Part shown: positions 21,101 to 32,400 of the stretch, piece by piece | How the letters are laid out: the number at the start of each line of letters is the position of its first letter | Position numbering within the stretch: position 1 is the first letter of the stretch | Made by a program: the position numbers and the translations under genes | NCBI GenBank assembly: GCA_027604705.1 | Contig: JADHYV010000010.1 | Coordinates: forward strand, 434,001 to 498,000 | Reading direction: 5' to 3' | DNA: 64,000 nt | From: Allomyces arbusculus | Lineage: Eukaryota > Blastocladiomycota > Blastocladiomycetes > Blastocladiales > Blastocladiaceae | Notes under the pieces: generated by a model | The model's database searches: none | Seen by the model: only the letters and a program-made list of their open reading frames with translations | Told to the model about the DNA's origin: nothing

Positions 21101-22145
21101 CGCCATGTTCTGCCAGGCCGTGCGGTCGAACCGGTCGGTCGAGCTGATTGACCTGTCATGCAATATGTTTGGGCACGATGGCAAGGACGTCGATGCGATG
21201 GCGGCGCTCGCCGAGTGGCTCGGGCAGCGCACCGAGGAGCCCGAAGAAAAAGACGCTGCGACTGCGGCCGCGACGCCTTCTGCGCGGCCCGTGTCGGTGA
21301 TCGACGTCGCTGGCGCGGCACCGAGCGAAACCGGCGGGTCCACTGCGATCTGGCGCGACTTCAAGGAAATCGACTTGCACGATGCGTCCCCGTTGGTCGC
21401 GGCATCGCGCCGGAAACCCGTTGAGGCATGCCCGCTCAAGTGTTTGTCGGTCGCCAAATCAGACCTATCGACGGCGGCCATCATTGCGCTCTCGAACGGG
21501 CTCGTACGCAATACGAACCTCGAGCGGCTCAATGTCGCCATGAACACGCTCGAACTCGGCGCCTACATGGCGCTCGCGCAGGCGTTGCTCGCGCACCCAA
21601 GGATCACGCGCGTCGAGCTCGGGCCGATGCCGTCCGACTTGGAGCCGGCAAAGCGCGCGTTTGTCCGCGATCTTGAGCGGACGACGCAGCGGAACATGGA
21701 CCGCGCCAAGCGCGAGTTGCAGCTCGCCGCGATGCGCGACGCTTTGGATCGTGCGTGGGCGGCTGCACGCGCCATGGCGGTCGCGCTCGGTGTCGCGCCG
21801 CCCGCGGCCGACCTGGTCGCGCAGGGGCACGACAAGGACGACCAGGCGTTCCATGTGGGCGGTTCTACGGCAGCGACCCCGGCCGCGTCAGGCGATGCCG
21901 CCAACTACGATGCGGATGATGACGAGGACGACGAGGAGGCGAGTGACGAGGCACCCAAGATGCAGTCGGCTGCTGCGGCGGCCGCGGCTGAGGACCGGAT
22001 CCATGCGTTGCGCGACAAGTGCTTGGAGTACCGCACGACATTGAATGAGTATATCATGGGCCAGGACGAGTGCGATCCGCGGTTCATGGACCAGGTGCTG
22101 CTGTGGAACGATACGTTTACAGAACTCTTGGCCAAGTCGTCGTGA
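18105..22145 (+). CDS. PPP1R37-like protein: UBA-like domain, RVxF motif and leucine-rich repeats
   Basis: Predicted regulator of protein phosphatase 1. Exons 18105-18518 and 18942-22145 join in phase to 1205 residues. Exon 1 codes for an Ala/Pro-rich head and a UBA-like domain (RAEIVAQLMARGVDAATAGV..AMAFLL, about 99-138). Exon 2 begins EQEMALQHP. At about residue 363 KRVRFALP is a good RVxF docking motif. The block YTVKEVIQAYLAACTDRRTR resembles the segment that follows RVxF in animal PPP1R37. Leucine-rich repeats of the RNase-inhibitor kind follow (LTLDRCKLTTEALQVLCPGI, LVVLDVSDNSIGRGIRALGI, VELIDLSCNMFGHDGKDVDA, LERLNVAMNTLELGAYMALA). A disordered Ser/Pro-rich insert and an acidic tail are present. 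The first intron is 423 bases, the longest in the window; if it is not real, the LRR gene alone would start at 18951. Confidence 0.75.
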
Positions 22146-23025
22146 ATTCGTGCGCGCTGACGCGGTGGTGGTGGCGGTGAATTTTTGTGCTGGGTTTTCG
22201 TTTGTGTTAGTGTTTTGATGGTTGGTTGGTTGCAGTCGTTGCGCGCTTGTCGTTGGTGGTTTCTTTGTCAGTGCCGCTCCCACTTCGTTTTTTTCTTCCT
22301 CATTCACTCCCCTCCGCTGTTCCTGGTCGTTTCTCTCATCATTCCCTTACCTTCCACCGACTCGAGATATAGGTACAAGATTCTGGTTTTTCCATTGATG
22401 ATTATCACCCAAAGGATGACGCACAATCTCCAACTCACAAAAGAGAAGAGTGCAACAAGATCAACGTGTCCACCTGCATGGTGAGGTTCATGGTCTTGAG
22501 CAAGGAAAACAGAACCATCGAAGTATCGGTGAAGTATCAGTGGAGTACTGGCGAAGTATCAGTGAAGTATCAACAAAGGATCTAGCTGAGCTCAACATGT
22601 GACTGTGCAAACTGCTAGCATCCCCAGGGCCAACATGGTAGGGTATCTATGCCAAGGACAGCAAAGGGGAGGATTGACATCACTGCACATGGGTGAACAT
22701 GCACCCAAGGTGCCAAACATCATTAGTCGTCCTTCACTCACTGATCCATCTCGCCAGCCACAAAAAGAAAGGCGGCAAAGTCTTTCTGGACTACTTTGGT
22801 CTTGAGGCTGTGGTTTTTCAGTCATTGGTCCATGTCATGTGATGTAAGCAGATGGGGCAGGTGCAACAGTACCTAAAGCGCCTGCACTTGCAATGCGAGA
22901 AACACAACAACAGCACCCCCAGTATGGGTAAAAATATAGTAGGATTCACAAAGTAGATGCCTAACGATATGCACGCGTTAAAGGAGGGCAAGACGAGCAA
23001 ATAACACACTTGACAAAAAGAAAAT
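22146..23025. other. GC-poorer intergenic region
   Basis: Lies downstream of the LRR gene, with T-rich sequence after its stop. It holds one short tandem repeat (listed). The open frames on both strands look random. No transposon or RNA gene recognised. Confidence 0.4.
22519..22574 (+). repeat. degenerate 12-base tandem repeat
   Basis: Four to five copies of GAAGTATCRGTG, one drifted to GGAGTACTGGC, in the region downstream of the LRR gene. Confidence 0.75.
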
Positions 23026-23097
23026 TGAGGTGTGAGAGATTCGAACTCCCAGCCTTCCGATCTGGAGTCGGACGCGCTGCCGTTGCGCCAACACCCC
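23026..23097 (-). tRNA. trnW: tRNA-Trp(CCA)
   Basis: On the minus strand a full 72-base cloverleaf can be drawn. The acceptor GGGGTGT pairs with ACACCTC (one G-U), and A is the discriminator. The D arm is GGCGCAACGGCAGCGC, the anticodon arm CCGAC-TCCAGAT-CGG type with anticodon CCA, and the T loop TTCGAAT. There is no intron. A run of T residues follows at once (TTTTC then TTTTT on the minus strand), serving as a Pol III terminator. The D and T arms give good internal A and B boxes. It decodes UGG as tryptophan. Confidence 0.93.
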
Positions 23098-23767
23098 ATG
23101 TCTCCCATTCGGCTAGAATAATTGTCGAACAACATGGTGTTTCAGATGACATCCAACTGTGGCGCAGCACGTGCTCCTTCAGTACCCAGCTTCAGCTTGA
23201 CTCTCGACAACACTGCACACAAACGCAAGGCAAATACGTGCACGGCGCCCGTGCGCGCCAGCTCCAGAATTGTGCAAAGTAACTCTGTGAGTTCCTGGTT
23301 CCCCATGATATGTGATCCTTGCATCAAGCCTTTGTCCATGCACCCCATGGTCGGTCATTGCTTTTCAACTCCTTTTTTACGTTGTGATGTCTCCCTCCCA
23401 CAATTCCGTTTGGTTTGTGCTTCTTTGCGGCCCTTGTGACACGAAACATGGCTTGCACTAGGAAGAAAATGGTCCTGACAGTGCAGTGATGTTGTTGACA
23501 GCTCGATCACGCCTCAGGGCTCAGCCGAAGGTACACGTGCGCTCGACTCGTTGCGGCCTGATCGCTCTGTCCTCTTGGCCAAGTCGAACTCGCTTCGCTC
23601 CGCGCGCCGGACCGACCGCGACAGCTGGTTCCAGCAGCAGCAGTGCACAGCGACCGCGCCAACAATCGCGACCACGAGCACACGCACGGTGACGACGCTC
23701 CCTGTGCCCACCGACTAGCGGCCCTGATATCGATTGTGCAGCACCGGATCAACTACCGAATCCCGCC
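23098..23767. other. intergenic region upstream of the Phe-tRNA synthetase gene
   Basis: The left part is GC-poorer, the last 250 bases GC-rich. It should contain the promoter of FRS1 and sequences upstream of the tRNA. No further feature seen. Confidence 0.4.
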
Positions 23768-25869
23768 ATGCCGACCGTCAACGTTGACCAGGAGTACCTG
23801 TTCAAGGCCCTCGGCCGCAAGTACTGTATGGCATCGGTCAGCATCCGCCCACCTGCGGTCTGAACCCGTGCGCTGATCCCGAATCTGCGCGACCGCGTCG
23901 CCCACCACCACCAATAGCCACCGATGAGTTCCGTGAGCTGTGCTTCGAGTTTGGCATTGAGCTCGAGGAAGATGTACGGAGCACCGCCTCCACTTGCTCT
24001 CCACGTTCGCGGCGCCGGCTGACCGCCACTTCGCCCGCACCGTGTAGACGTCGGAGCTGGCCATGGCCATTGAGCAGATTGGCGAGGCGGCTGCGCGCGC
24101 GCAGGGACTGTCCGACAAGCCGCTCTACAAGATCGACATTCCGGCCAACCGCTATGACCTGCTGAGCCCTGAGGGGATCGCTCGGTCGCTCAAGATTTTC
24201 CTCGGCCAGGGCAAGCCGCCGACCTACACGGTGCGCAAGCCCAAGGGCAAGCTGCAGCAGATTATCGTGAAGAAGGAGGTGCGTTGGTGATTGTGTTCCG
24301 CTAGACGAGGATCGGACCGTGGGCTGACCGAACGGTGAGTTATTGGTCGGTTAGACGGCGCAAATTCGCCCGCACGTCGTCGGCGCGATCCTGCGCGACG
24401 TGACGTTTACGCCGGAAATGTACGACTCGTTCATCACGCTGCAGGACAAATTGCACAACAATATTTGCCGGTACGTCGTTGTTTTGCGATGATCTCGCAC
24501 TCTGCGCGAAATCGTGGCCCTTTGCTCCAGCGCGCGCGCGCTCACGATTCGGTGCTGTTTCCACAGCAAGCGCACGCTCGTTGCGATCGGCACGCACGAC
24601 CTCGACACGATCCAGGGCCCCTTCACCTACGAGGCGCTGCCGCCGTCGCAAATCAACTTCCAGGCGCTGAATCAGCCCAAGGCGCTGCCGTGCCCCGAGC
24701 TGTTCGAGCACTACCGGACCAAGGACAAGCACATTGGCAAGTTCCTGCACATCATTGAAAACTCGCCCGTCTACCCGATCATTCTCGACGCCAAGCGCGT
24801 CGTGTGCTCGCTGCCGCCCATCATCAATGGCGACCACTCCAAGATCACGCTCAAGACCAAGAACGTCTTCATTGAGTGCACGGCCACGGACTTGACCAAG
24901 GCCAAGGTCGTGTTGAACACGATGGTCGCGACTTACTCGCAGTACTCGGCGACGCCCTTCACCGTCGAGCCCGTCGAGGTCGTCTACCCGGACGGCAAGA
25001 AGTACACGTACCCGGACGTGGCGCCGCGGCGTATGGAGGCGTCGATCGAGTACATTACATCGGCGATTGGTGTCAAGCTCACGCCCGCCGAGGTCGTGCA
25101 CCATCTCGAGCGCATGTCGCTCGGCGCGACGCTGACCAAGGATCAAAAGACGGTGCTCGTCGACGTGCCCATTACGCGGTCCGACATTCTGCACGCGTGC
25201 GATATCATGGAGGACGTGGCCATTGCCTACGGGTTCAACAAGATCCCGAAAACGCTGCCGGCCGTCAACACCGTCGGCAAGCCCTTCCCGATCAACAAGC
25301 TCTCGGATCAGATCCGGCGCGAACTTGCGCTCGCCGGGTTCTCGGAGGTGTTGCCGCTCACCCTGTGCTCGCACGAGGAGAATTTTGCGCACCTGCGGCA
25401 GCCCGATAACGGGTTGGCCGTGGAGCTCGCCAACCCCAAGACGGTCGAGTACCAGGTCGTGCGCACGTCACTGATCCCGGGCGTGCTCAAGACGTTGCGC
25501 GAGAACAAGTCGCGCCCGCTGCCGCTGCAGGTGTTTGAAGTCTCGGACATTGTCGAGCGCGACGAGACGCAAGAGCGCCGCGCGCGCAACGAGCGCCGCG
25601 TGTGCATTGCCTACGCCAACAAGAAGTCGGCGTTTGAGATTATTCACGGCATGCTTGGCCGCGTCATGGCCATGCTCAATGTGCCCACGACGCAGTACGC
25701 GATTCGCGAGTCCAAGAACGAGTCGTTCTTCCCGGGTCGCCGCGCCGAGATTGTTTACAGCGGCAAAGTCATTGGCCATTTCGGGATCGTGCACCCGGAG
25801 GTGTTGGGGCACTTTGAGCTCGCGCTGCCCGTGACGCTGCTCGAAATGAACCTCGAGCCGTTCCTGTAA
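23768..25869 (+). CDS. FRS1: phenylalanyl-tRNA synthetase beta subunit, cytosolic
   Basis: Beta chain of the alpha2-beta2 enzyme that charges tRNA-Phe; it carries tRNA-binding and editing modules. Exons 23768-23825, 23918-23973, 24048-24278, 24355-24470 and 24567-25869 join in phase to 587 residues. The N-terminus [20 protein letters not shown] and [17 protein letters not shown] match the eukaryotic/archaeal beta type. [20 protein letters not shown] is the diagnostic block. [14 protein letters not shown] in homologues appears here as [15 protein letters not shown] across the exon 4/5 junction. The B5-type domain ([20 protein letters not shown]) and the synthetase-like C-terminal fold ([17 protein letters not shown]) complete it. 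Introns are 74-96 bases. No mitochondrial presequence is visible. Confidence 0.96.
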
Positions 25870-26105
25870 GGCTGCCACGCTGCGCGGGTTGAAATGAAAT
25901 GGAACGGAAGGATAGTGGTGCAGGGTCGGGTTGTGCCGTGTAATTTGCGTTGGTCTTAGCGCTCACATGATGAATAGGTTTTGCTCTGCTGGACACTGTG
26001 GATGATCATGGCACGTGGAGCGGGCCGGTTACAGGACGTGTCACCGCCTCCGTTTGCATCGATTTGTGTGTCAGATTCGAAGGTGCTCGAGAATGGATGG
26101 CATGA

Positions 26106-26111
26106 TTTATT
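26106..26111 (-). terminator. AATAAA poly(A) signal of UXT
   Basis: Perfect AATAAA on the minus strand, about 140 bases after the UXT stop codon. Assigned by motif and position. Confidence 0.4.
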
Positions 26112-26169
26112 TTTGGGAAAGAACGCGAAGACAAGGTAACAACACACCAACAAGAGCAAAATTGGGCTC

Positions 26170-26188
26170 AAAAAAAAAAAAAAAAAAA
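26170..26188 (+). repeat. A19 mononucleotide tract
   Basis: Nineteen A residues in the convergent gap between FRS1 and UXT. On the minus strand this is a T tract downstream of UXT. Confidence 0.9.
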
Positions 26189-26247
26189 TAACGGGAGGAC
26201 GGTGAGCAAGATAACCGCGGCAACCAATTGAGCATTTGCTCACGCGG

Positions 26248-26876
26248 TCAGGCAAGCATGAGCTGCTGCAACGTCTGCTGCATAACGTGGATCTGCGCCT
26301 TGAGCGCATTGGCTTGCCTCGTGTGCTCGTCCGCGAGCCTACCAAATTGGATCGTGGGCGTGAGGATGGAGTGATGGGTGGAGAAGAACCGCGAGTCGAC
26401 GTACTTCTGCAACTGCTTTTGCTTCTTTTCGGCAAACGCAATGGCTTCGGGGAGCGTAAACTGGACATGGAAGCCGAATGCGACTTGTACGTAGATGTAG
26501 GTCGTGTCGGGGCTAAACGACGCGAGCAGCGTGAGATACACATCGTGCGTGACTTGTTGCTGCAAAGAGATGAGCCGTGCATTTTGGCCTGAACAAAGAA
26601 ATTGCTGCCGAGGTCGACTTGCGTCTTGAGCTCCTTGGCGCCCGTCTCCTGAAGCATCTTGATTTGATTGACGAGCTTGCCACTGCACGCCGTGACCCAT
26701 TGTCGGTGAGCAATCCATGTTTCGGAGACGTGTGCGGAATGCATTCAGTGTCTTTACTATTCGCTGATCTGGTTGTAGACTTGGTCGCGCAGGCCGAGCA
26801 CCTGGTCGAGGTCGGGGCGCAGCTTCTCGTTGACAAAACCCTCGTATTGCGCAAGGGCCTCGTTGATGTCATCCAT
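26248..26876 (-). CDS. UXT: UXT-like alpha-class prefoldin subunit
   Basis: Small coiled-coil prefoldin of the URI/UXT (R2TP-associated) branch. Exons are 26876-26758, 26682-26581, 26512-26405 and 26338-26248, giving 139 residues against 157 in human UXT. LRPDLDQVLGLRDQVYNQIS and KTQVDLGSNFFVQAKIPDTT are family blocks, the second formed only by splicing. FGFHVQFTLPEAIAFAEKK precedes the second coiled coil, which ends LKAQIHVMQQTLQQLM. Intron 2 (68 bases) appears to use a GC-AG pair: the exon ends AAAAT, the intron starts GCACGG and ends TTTAG. No GT donor restores this conserved joint. Intron 3 (66 bases, gtacgt..gtag) is a multiple of three and open, so read-through would add 22 residues. 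Confidence 0.88.
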
Positions 26877-27351
26877 GGTGCCGAGAAATGCAGCGAGTGG
26901 TGGGTCGATTCGGGCGAGCTTGGTCAATGGCCACGGCAGTGATCGCGGACAAGGTTCGACTGCTTCTGATCGGGGGCAAGGCAGGGCAGGGCCGAACGCG
27001 GTCGTGATCCTGGCAATGGATGTGGCAGGGCCGGCGCGTGCCGGATCCACCGCAAGGGCTGCGCCACCCTCGCCACATGCTCGCCCCGCGTTTCAGGCGT
27101 GCGGGACAGTCGCTCGATCGCGGCTCGCCTCGCGCGAGACAGCCGTGCATCGCTCAGCTTCCGAGTCGCCAAGCGCGTTTGCCGGCATCCGAGCTCCGCG
27201 CCAGCATCCGCCCCAGCATCCACGTCAGGCCCGACTCCGCCACGACAGCCCCGCCCCGCACGCCAGAGTGCTGCCCGCTCTCGCCGCCCGCGCACCAGCA
27301 CCAGCACCGGCTCCAGCTCCGTCGCAAGCACCCGCACCCGCATCCGCAACC
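26877..27351. promoter_or_regulatory. divergent promoter region, UXT and oxidoreductase gene
   Basis: 475 bases between two divergent start codons. GC-rich, with a C/A-rich leader just before the plus-strand gene. No named element recognised. Confidence 0.4.
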
Positions 27352-28713
27352 ATGCCGCGCAACGCCCCGCTGATCCTGCTCTACGGCGCCAACGGCTACA
27401 CGGGCAAGCTCTCCGCGCAGGTCGTGCAGCGCGAGCCGGCGTTCGCCGCGCTGCGCGACAAGATCGTGCTCGCTGGCCGGTCCGAGGCCAAGGTCAAGGA
27501 AGTTGCCGACGCGAACAGCCTGCCTTTCCGCATCTTCTCGCTCGAGGGCGAGGACGACGAGATCGACGCGCACCTGCAAGACGTGCGCGTCGTGGTGCAC
27601 ATGGCCGGCCCCTTTATCTACACGGCCGAGCCCATGCTCAAGGCGTGCGTGCGCAACCAGTGCGACTACCTAGACATCACGGGCGGTATGTGTGTCTGGT
27701 GTTCTTGGTGAAGACGCACGACAGACCGTCGCGACGCGTCGGATCACAGCTCTTGCCGATGACTCCATTTCCGCAGCGATTACGAGGGTACCGACTGACC
27801 AATCGGCCACGTTGCATGCACAGAGCAACCGGTCATGCAGCTCATCCACGAGACCTACGCGCAAGAAATCACCAACGCCGGCATCCTCGCCATTTCTGGC
27901 GTCGGGTTCGACATTGTTCCGACCGACTGCCTCGCCAAGCGGCTCGCCGAGGCGCTGCCCGGCGCGACGCACCTCGACTTGGCCATTTGCAACGGTCCAG
28001 GCGCGGCGCTGTCGCGCGGCACGGCGCTCACCTCGTTTGAGCACTTTGCGACGGGCCGCCCCATGTGCGCGCGCGTGAACGGCGAAATGAAGAACGTCGG
28101 TGTCGCCTACACGTCGCGGCGCGTCCCGTTCCCGACGTATGGGACCAAGAATGCGGTACGTGTGTGATATACTCGGCCACGGCGTGGTTCGTCGTCCTCA
28201 TCCAATCAAGTCATCCGCGAACAGATGTTCCTGCCGTGGGGCGACTGCTACTCGGCCTACTTCTCCACAGGCATCCCCAACACCAACGTCTTCTTCCCGG
28301 CGCCGGCCTTCGTCGCGCCCTTTGTCTACTACGGCTCGATGGTCGGCGCCGTTGCGCTCAAGTGGATCCCTGGCCTGCACTGTCTGATTTCCGCGGCGAT
28401 CCCGAAAATTGCGCAGGGGCCCGCGCACCACGAGTCCAACATTGACGTGTGGGGCGAGGTCCGTGACGAGGCCACAGGCCACGTTGCGACGGGCGCTGTC
28501 ATTGTGCCGGAGGGATACTTGTTCACGGCGCGCGCGGCGCTCCTGTCGGCGCTCCACGTGTACAACGGGGACGTCACCAAAAAGGCCGGGCCGGCGACGC
28601 CGTCGGTCGCGTTTGGCGCCAAGTTTGTAAACGAGATTGAGGGGGTCACGGAGTTGGACGTGATCGTGCGTGATGCGACCCAGGTGCAGGCGGGAGCAGC
28701 GGCGGCGCGCTAG
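27352..28713 (+). CDS. saccharopine dehydrogenase-like oxidoreductase (SCCPDH / trans-acting enoyl reductase type)
   Basis: Exons 27352-27685, 27824-28155 and 28225-28713 join in phase to 384 residues. The N-terminal NAD(P)-binding fold starts LILLYGANGYTGKLSAQVV, with the glycine pattern GxxGYTG typical of SCCPDH and mycobacterial trans-acting enoyl reductases rather than of true lysine-pathway saccharopine dehydrogenase. VVVHMAGPFIYTAEPMLKAC and CDYLDITGEQPVMQLIHETY continue the domain across intron 1. GVGFDIVPTDCLAKRLAEAL is another family block. The C-terminal half has a hydrophobic stretch near residue 265 (FVAPFVYYGSMVGAVALKWI) as in lipid-associated relatives. The substrate is unknown. 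Intron 1 is 138 bases, long for this window. Confidence 0.85.
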
Positions 28714-28801
28714 ATTCGGCCCATGGGTGAGGGTTGCATCGAGGGTGGGCGGTGGGCAAGTGCCATGAAGGGGAGGGTGAAATGGCGATGGGTGAAAAGG
28801 G

Positions 28802-28825
28802 TTTTTTTTTTTTTTTTTTTTTTTT
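28802..28825 (+). repeat. T24 mononucleotide tract
   Basis: Twenty-four T residues about 90 bases downstream of the oxidoreductase stop codon. Confidence 0.9.
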
Positions 28826-28864
28826 GGGAGGGCCGCTGGGCGCGCGTGAAACCGTTTTTGAATC

Positions 28865-28870
28865 AATAAA
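28865..28870 (+). terminator. AATAAA poly(A) signal of the oxidoreductase gene
   Basis: Perfect AATAAA about 150 bases after the stop codon on the same strand. Confidence 0.45.
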
Positions 28871-29400
28871 GATCATGCCGTCCCGTGGTGAACCTTCTGC
28901 GTAATTGCCTACTCCACTGTTGGTGCGCTCACTGCACGTTTGCCAGTGCGACTCATTTGTCCCTCCCATCTACTTGCCATTATCCAGTGGTCGGTACATC
29001 TTTTGGGTTACTCGGGTTGCCATTCTTATTGGCGACGTGATTTTTTGAGCGACTTCAGCGCCAGAAACTGTCGACCAAGTCACAAGAGAGCGCTGGGTGC
29101 CTAAGAATCACTGATAATTGTCTCGGCGAAACCGTTGGTCTCACGCTGAGGTCGTAGGGTCGAAATCTACAAATGCAAGGTCCCTCCCCTGAAAACAAGT
29201 TAAGGTCTGCATTCAACAACCTGCAGCACTGGACACACGCGCACGACACTTCATAACAACTGGTCAGGTCGCTGCCGCTACTTCTCAACTGCTGATTGTG
29301 TAAATTCAATGACAAAGGTTGGCGCAATTAAACGGCCAAAGTGATCGAAAAAGCGACACGCCAACAAAACCATGGCCATATCTGGCCCCTCGCGGTCCTT

Positions 29401-32400
29401 TCAAATCCGCTCCCATTCTACCCAAAACATGCCTTGGCCAAGCTCAACCTTACCGTTTCCTTCTCCACCCGAACTGGTCTGCACCGGCTGCTGCTCCCGA
29501 CCGACCCACGGCCACGCCCGGCGCTGAACAACCAGCGCCGCACCCTTCTCCATATTCCCCACCTCACGCGCAACACGCGCGACCCCCTGCTCCACGACCT
29601 CGACCGCTGCATCAAACACGCGCTCATTACCCACGAGCAGCGGGCCCCATGCCGCGCTTCGCACAGCCGTCGCCAGCGGCCCGGGCGCTGTCACAATCAC
29701 GGCGTGCACGCGCGGCGCGGCCAAGCGCAAGGCTGCGAAATCGTCGGGCGTGAGCAGATCATGCACGACCAACACGTCGGGCGCGTGGTTGAAGACAGCC
29801 TCGGAGATGAGCTCGCTCTGCCGCATGCGGTCGGGAACGTGTACACGCCGTGCTTGCCCGAGCGCCGCGTGCGGCACGTCGCCGTCGCCGCCGAGTTCAC
29901 TGTACGTGTCGATGACGAGCACGTGGTGGTTGCGCGCGGCAAGTCGCGAGGCCAGGTCACGAATGGTGGTGCTACACGTGGGGATCGAATCAGAGTGGGT
30001 CAGTTTGGTGCTCATGAAATGAACAAGACGTGAAAGGATCCAGCACATACGTCCTGTCCCGGCCCGACCGACCCGCAATCAAAATCGACTGCTGGCCACC
30101 CTCCATCAAATCGACCAGCATTCCTGCAACACCACGTCCCGGCTCAGTCTCGCGCCCAAGACGCACCGTGAGCCCCACGACTTGGCCGGTCCTGTTGAGC
30201 AGCCGGCTGAACTGGTGCAGCGTCCCCTCGAGCCCGACGCGGTTCCCGGACCCAAACTGGAGCGGCACGCAAATCATCTCCAAGTCCTGCCGCGACACCG
30301 CGTCGCACTGCTTGAGCCGCTCGACGCGCACGCGCCCACTGTCCCAATAAGCGATCTGCGGCACGCGGCCAACATCGAGCACCAATTCGTCGAGCACGTT
30401 GATCGTGTTGGCGCCGTGCCGGAGCAACGCAGCGCGCATCGGCGGCGGTAAGATCCCGAGCAGCATGCGTGCCTCCATGTCGTTGCGCCACCCGACCTCA
30501 ATAGCCTCGAGGTCGTCGTGCGACATCGCGTCAGACGGCGACGCATCGTCGGCTTCGGCCCCGGTCGCATTGTGCCACTCGAGCGCTCCCGTGTCAGCGG
30601 CGAACCGCGCCATCGCGTGTTTGCCCTTGGGCAACGGCGCGGTCGTCCAGGTCGTACCGAGCGACGGGTCGACGACGTCGGCAACGGTCGCGTCGTCGTC
30701 GTGGACGCCTTTTCCGTTGTCAAAGTGCGTGGACGGGTGACCGTTCGTCCCGTTCTCCAGCGTCTCGGGTGCGGCACAACACGTCGGCTTGGCTTCCTCT
30801 TTACGCGGCATCGGACCAAGACCCGGTGGCGGCATCATCGTCTCCTTGGCGGGCGTCGGCGCCCGGCTCTCCGGCTTCCCTTCGTCAGTGCCCATGACAC
30901 CGCGACTCGCCGTCGGCTTCGCGTCCTCCTTGACCGCATCAGCGACGGGACCCACGGGCGCCGGCGACTTGGACACGGCAGCAACATGTGCCTTGGCCGC
31001 AACCGGAGGAGCGCGAGCTTGTTCGGTCACCGGTGGGGCGGGAGCTTTCGCAGTCACCGACGACGGCGCGGGCGCGGGCGCGGGCTCGGGCGTGGCCTTG
31101 TCCATGCTTACCGCGGACCGTTCCTCGCCCGACTCGACCTCCTCCACTTCCTCTTCGCTAGCCTCGCGCGCTTCGGCGTCGTCTTGCAGCGTCTTCAAGC
31201 CGCCAATTTTCTGGATCATTGAGTACGCCGCCGGCACGAGCTGGTCGGCATTGCACGCCGTGTACTCCAGTAGCATCCCCTGCGCGTCGTGCCGGTCCCA
31301 GAACGTGTCACCCCGGCGGAAATCCGTGACGCTCACCAATTTGGCATGCTCGTTCTGCGGCCGCTTGCACGCGTCGAGCACCATGTTCAACGTCGCGTGA
31401 TTTGTGACGTTGACCGTCGGCGGCGCGCCGAGTTCCTGCGCGACGGCGTCGCCAAACGAGGTCCAGACCGACACGGTCAGCTCCATCCACTTATGGAACA
31501 GCATCTGCGTATCGAGCATGTTCGGGCGCACGTCCAGGCATCGCACGAGGTCGCGCGTGGTCGACCGGCCGTGCACGACGACCACGAGGCCCGGCTCACG
31601 CAAGATCGACTGCAGCCGCATCTTCATGAGAGGCCGATCGACCGCGGGCGCGCGCGCAAAGTCCCAGACAAACACGAGCGGCTTGACACGGAATGGGTCA
31701 ATGAACGAAATGGTCACCACGTCGGCGGTCGTTCCGTCGGCGCCAAATTCAATCGAGACACCCAGTTTGGTCACGTTGGCGTCGCGCACGATCGCGGGCA
31801 GGTGCCACGCCGTGCTGGCCGACCTGACGACGAAGATGTCGCACCGCGACAGCGACCGCCGCGGGTGCCAGTGCGCCGGAACGGCGGACTTGGAACGATT
31901 CGCGGGGGACGGCGAGGTCATGGTGGTCGACGAAGATGTGGGCGGCTGCGACGAGGCAGCCGACATGGTGCGCGTGCTTGGTGGAGTCGTCGGCGGGTGC
32001 GACCCGGTCGAGATCGTGCGCGTAGTCGTGCTCGACCCGGTCGTGGATGGCCGCGAGGCTGGCGTGAGCGAGGCCGTCGCACGTGCCATAGATCCGCCCG
32101 CCGACTTTGGCGTGGCGGCCAGCGTGGCCGGCTTGGCAGGCTCGTCCTCGTCCTCGAGCGACATGGGCTCGAGCATGCGCGTCGGGAACGAGAACAGGTT
32201 CAGGTCGCCGTTCGGCTCGATGCGCGTGAGCATTGGGTAAGCGCGCGCGATTGCAGCGGCCGTACTGATACCCGACAGCTCGGCGCGGTGCTTGTCCAAG
32301 ATCGTTTGCACGACGGCCGGTGCCAATTTCCCGAGCTGGTTGCCGTTGTAGGCGAGCATGAGCCGCAGCGCACGCCGGCGTCGGTGAATGTAGCCGTCGG

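Larger units (their letters stand above)
25870..26247. other. convergent intergenic region with an A19 tract
   Basis: Lies between the 3' ends of FRS1 and UXT. Bases 26170-26188 are a run of 19 A. AATAAA on the minus strand at 26111-26106 could serve UXT. Confidence 0.6.
28714..29400. other. convergent intergenic region with a T24 tract
   Basis: Lies between the oxidoreductase gene and family gene B. It holds the T24 tract and AATAAA listed separately. The part after 28900 is GC-poorer and shows nothing coding. Confidence 0.45.

Noticed and set aside
22818-23135. Minus-strand open frame including CWRNGSASDSRSEGWEFES
   Set aside because: It is a translation through the tRNA-Trp gene; such peptides are a common false gene call.
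22146-23760. Possible transposon remnant in the GC-poor gap
   Set aside because: No terminal inverted repeats, target duplication or transposase-like frame could be seen.
29090-29170. tRNA-like string with GTCGTAGGGTCGAAATCTAC
   Set aside because: The T loop lacks the TTC motif and no acceptor or D arm could be paired.
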